From contig JAIYCA010000277.1 in NCBI GenBank assembly GCA_027488265.1, positions 1-7,805 of the forward strand: 7,805 bases of DNA, given 5' to 3'. This document shows positions 6,701 through 7,805 of this stretch, piece after piece; positions within the stretch are counted from its first letter, which is position 1; every line of letters starts with the position of its first letter. Source of the stretch: Planctomycetaceae bacterium (lineage in GTDB: Bacteria > Planctomycetota > Phycisphaerae > Phycisphaerales > SM1A02). The translations under genes and the position numbers were made by a program. Under the pieces are notes generated by a model that had not been told where the DNA came from, made no database searches, and was given only the letters and a program-made list of their open reading frames with translations.

Positions 6701-7648
6701 CTCTCACGACCTGGCGAAGCGATCTACAACGATGCCGGCGGTCGGATCGAGGGTAACTCGCCGTTCCAAGTCGCGTTCTTGCCCGATGAGAAGCGCGATG
6801 TTTGGCTCGGTGAATGCGAGCGCCGCGCACAGGGCCGCTTCGATGAGCTTCCTCGCATCGTTTTCGAAGGAGATGCGCGCGCACCGATGTCGCTCCATCC
6901 TGGTACACGCAAGCACTTGAAGCCAGATCCGCGCGGCAATGTGCGCATTTGGACGGGCGAAGCCGTGGCGATCAAGGATCCAACATGTGCGCGGCTCGCA
7001 CGTGCAGCGGGCGCGAATGTCGCATCGATTTGTCCGCGCGACGATCAAGCGCTCGCGACGACTGCAGCGTTCCTGCTTTCGATCCATCTTGAGGCGCCTG
7101 ACGCGACGATTGACGTTCTCGATGGAACACCTGCAGATGCGCCGGAGTATGGCATGCTCGAGCGCTTTGCCCGAGATCGCGGCATCAAGGCGAACTTCGT
7201 CGCCTATCGCGATGTGGAGTCGCGCCTCGCGGAGATCGCACAGGACGTGACGGACCGCGCAGAGAATCCTGGCCGCCCGCGGAGATTCTTGGTCGTGCAT
7301 CAGTTGCAGCGTTACCGAACGCTTCGTCGCAACGAAGATGATTTCTCGTTCAGCGGAAGTGACGGGCCGCCATCGCCCGACAAGTTGCTCGCAGGGATTG
7401 TGCGCGAAGGCCCCGTTGCTGGTGTCCACGTGCTCGTGATGTGTGACACGCTCGCAAGTCTTCAGCGTTCGTTCGATCGCAATGCGCTGCGCGAGTTCGA
7501 TTGGAAGGTGCTCTTCCAGATCTCACCTGCGGATTCGAGCAACCTCATCGACTCACCGGCAGCGAGTCGTTTGGGCACGAATCGCGGGCTGCTGCATTCA
7601 GAAGAACTTGGCCTGCTCGAGAAGTTCCGGCCGTACGCATTTTCGTAA
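3701..7648 (+). CDS. Membrane-anchored coiled-coil protein with three FtsK/SpoIIIE-type ATPase modules (EccC/EssC-like architecture)
   Basis: An FtsK/HerA-superfamily protein of 1315 aa from the ATG at 3701 (alternatives at 3674 and 3716). Domain order: charged Ala/Glu/Arg-rich coiled coil (about 60-205); Pro-rich linker (207-222); two transmembrane helices (about 254-276 and 283-304) joined by a very short acidic turn, with positive charges on both outer flanks, so both ends should be cytoplasmic; second coiled coil (about 320-472); then three RecA-like modules. Module 1 (about 490-750) has the fold landmarks but no P-loop (541-547) and ADF for the Walker B acid pair (655-657). Module 2 (about 765-1060) is intact: Walker A GKTGSGKST 811-819, Walker B LLVIDEF with Asp919-Glu920, and the glutamine motif GSQT (956-959). 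Module 3 (about 1075-1315) lacks both motifs (HQ at 1200-1201). Tandem modules behind a membrane anchor recall type VII secretion motors; no FHA domain, DNA-binding gamma domain or four-helix FtsK anchor is evident. It may move protein or DNA; the substrate is unknown. Confidence 0.9.
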   Translation: MSERAMAADAATNAHKSSSPEDSAQSGSAAGKAISSVHALLKARGAGDVGAGLSDVAATLIEALVARQRVIDEVTADMRAKRDRARVAHDRALATIRQSRTNDVDAAHALAAQIEAEATALRDQTLAEIESSRRERGEELRNSLEADLIRLQRGLEEALLMGEAMREAGEEAERARSRELAGRLSEWTRQAAELESRAKAYLKSCRLPVPPAASDATPESALGAEEEIKVLLSRAQDHLDVILATRAARLLSGAAPFVLSLALIIGAGVIGGAATLFDEERWALIAGASAGGALVFVVILLLVLRSIANNAMRRVWKPFSADLAAIAHAKARAEREDVERREAAHLQFKAREDAEERKAHAKFDGPIAEVPKALKRRLERVESSSKTAAAEAVTQCSNVVNAAEDARTKRVEEVTARSSAAEEIETARAAEETTALNVEEESRLAGARQHWIQTATECRDLLAAVEQEDRRENVAWTAFDFASGGIARDRASLFRFGTLTLEPSAMPGGLPTDPAFHVEMPASFRIPAALAFPRTGNLVIETTPETRAAALSAVQSLLARILISIPPSKARFTFIDPVGLGESFAAFMHLGDEFELLVGERIWTDPRAIEQRLVDLTEHMETVIQKYLRNEFEDIDAYNDAAGEIAEPYRFLVCADFPASFSEQAAARMNSILRAGQRCGVHVILLRDAKAPLPDGISTDEITTNCTIVRHDPKSASQHRIASGPFATLPLELDTAPSDERLIPMLTRIGRHAKTAARVEVPFDAIAPKPDTFWSLSSARNLRVPVGRAGATRLQQFLLGEGTSQHALIAGKTGSGKSTLLHAIITGLATWYSPDEVELWLVDFKKGVEFKTYAEHALPHARAVAIESDREFGLSVLEGLDAELSRRGELFRDAGVQDIASFRAARSDVRMPRILLVIDEFQEFFLDDDRVAQGASMLLDRLVRQGRAFGMHAILGSQTLGGAYSLARSTMGQMGVRIALQCSEADSQLILSDENLAARLLSRPGEAIYNDAGGRIEGNSPFQVAFLPDEKRDVWLGECERRAQGRFDELPRIVFEGDARAPMSLHPGTRKHLKPDPRGNVRIWTGEAVAIKDPTCARLARAAGANVASICPRDDQALATTAAFLLSIHLEAPDATIDVLDGTPADAPEYGMLERFARDRGIKANFVAYRDVESRLAEIAQDVTDRAENPGRPRRFLVVHQLQRYRTLRRNEDDFSFSGSDGPPSPDKLLAGIVREGPVAGVHVLVMCDTLASLQRSFDRNALREFDWKVLFQISPADSSNLIDSPAASRLGTNRGLLHSEELGLLEKFRPYAFS

Positions 7649-7737
7649 TCCGCCGCCTTGCCGCTGTCTTGCCAATTCGATCTACCCGGTTGTGTTGAAT
7701 GTGGGCGAGCGAACTTGCGCTTTAGAGGATCTGCAAC

Positions 7738-7805
7738 TCACTCGTCACCAAGGAGCGCTGCAAGCCGCTTCTCACTCGCAGGGAAATTCCGCGGCATTTT
7801 CGGCG
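7738..7805 (-). CDS. Possible C-terminal end of a convergent gene, product unknown (truncated by window)
   Basis: On the minus strand a frame is open from the window edge to a TGA (plus-strand 7738-7740) and reads PKMPRNFPASEKRLAALLGDE. The tail is amphipathic and charged, like a natural protein C-terminus, and its codons resemble those of the neighbours. The ATG at 7795-7797 (minus) could in principle be a start, but would give only 19 residues. The frame is short enough to be chance, and nothing identifies a family. If real, it converges on the FtsK-type gene with an 89-bp spacer in which I see no strong terminator hairpin. Confidence 0.35.
   Translation of the reverse strand, partial: PKMPRNFPASEKRLAALLGDE

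Noticed and set aside
7704..7725. Small hairpin AGCG-N6-CGCT after the ATPase gene
   Set aside because: A four-base-pair stem and only three T residues afterwards are too weak to call a terminator.
1..7805. CRISPR arrays, tRNA or rRNA genes, insertion sequences, attachment sites
   Set aside because: No regularly spaced direct repeats, no tRNA-like cloverleaf, no transposase motif and no terminal inverted repeats were seen; nearly all of the window is accounted for by three genes.

Overview
The window is GC-rich bacterial chromosome (about 58-60% GC from lines counted by hand). It carries two housekeeping genes followed by one very large gene for a membrane-tethered ATPase, all on the + strand. 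The organism is probably a planctomycete-like bacterium, perhaps Phycisphaerae. This rests on remembered resemblance of the MiaA C-terminus (AKQQRTW signature) and of the FtsK-type protein (a run such as ARLLSRPGEAIYND) to planctomycetal proteins. I could not run a search, so the taxonomic call is weak.

Layout: 1-434 is the 3' part of miaA (tRNA dimethylallyltransferase), cut by the window edge. 435-687 is non-coding; it holds an alternating purine-pyrimidine CG tract (504-528), a plausible sigma70 promoter (588-616) and a ribosome binding site (668-677). 688-3576 is topA (DNA topoisomerase I, 962 aa). 3577-3700 is non-coding with no convincing terminator, and ends in a possible extended -10 element placed for a leaderless start. 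3701-7648 encodes a 1315-aa FtsK/SpoIIIE-superfamily protein: coiled coil, two-helix membrane hairpin, second coiled coil, then three RecA/FtsK-like ATPase modules, of which only the middle one keeps its Walker motifs. 7649-7737 is a short spacer with nothing recognisable. 7738-7805 may be the C-terminus of a convergent minus-strand gene.

The genes do not form an obvious single pathway. miaA (tRNA modification) and topA (relaxation of negative supercoils) are core functions, and topA seems to have its own promoter. The large ATPase is the part most likely to be new biology. It has three FtsK-type modules in a row behind a membrane anchor, as in the type VII secretion motors EccC/EssC, but its N-terminus and its pattern of active and inactive modules differ from what I know of those proteins. 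No WXG100 substrate, FHA protein or other secretion component is visible here, so its substrate (DNA or protein) is open.
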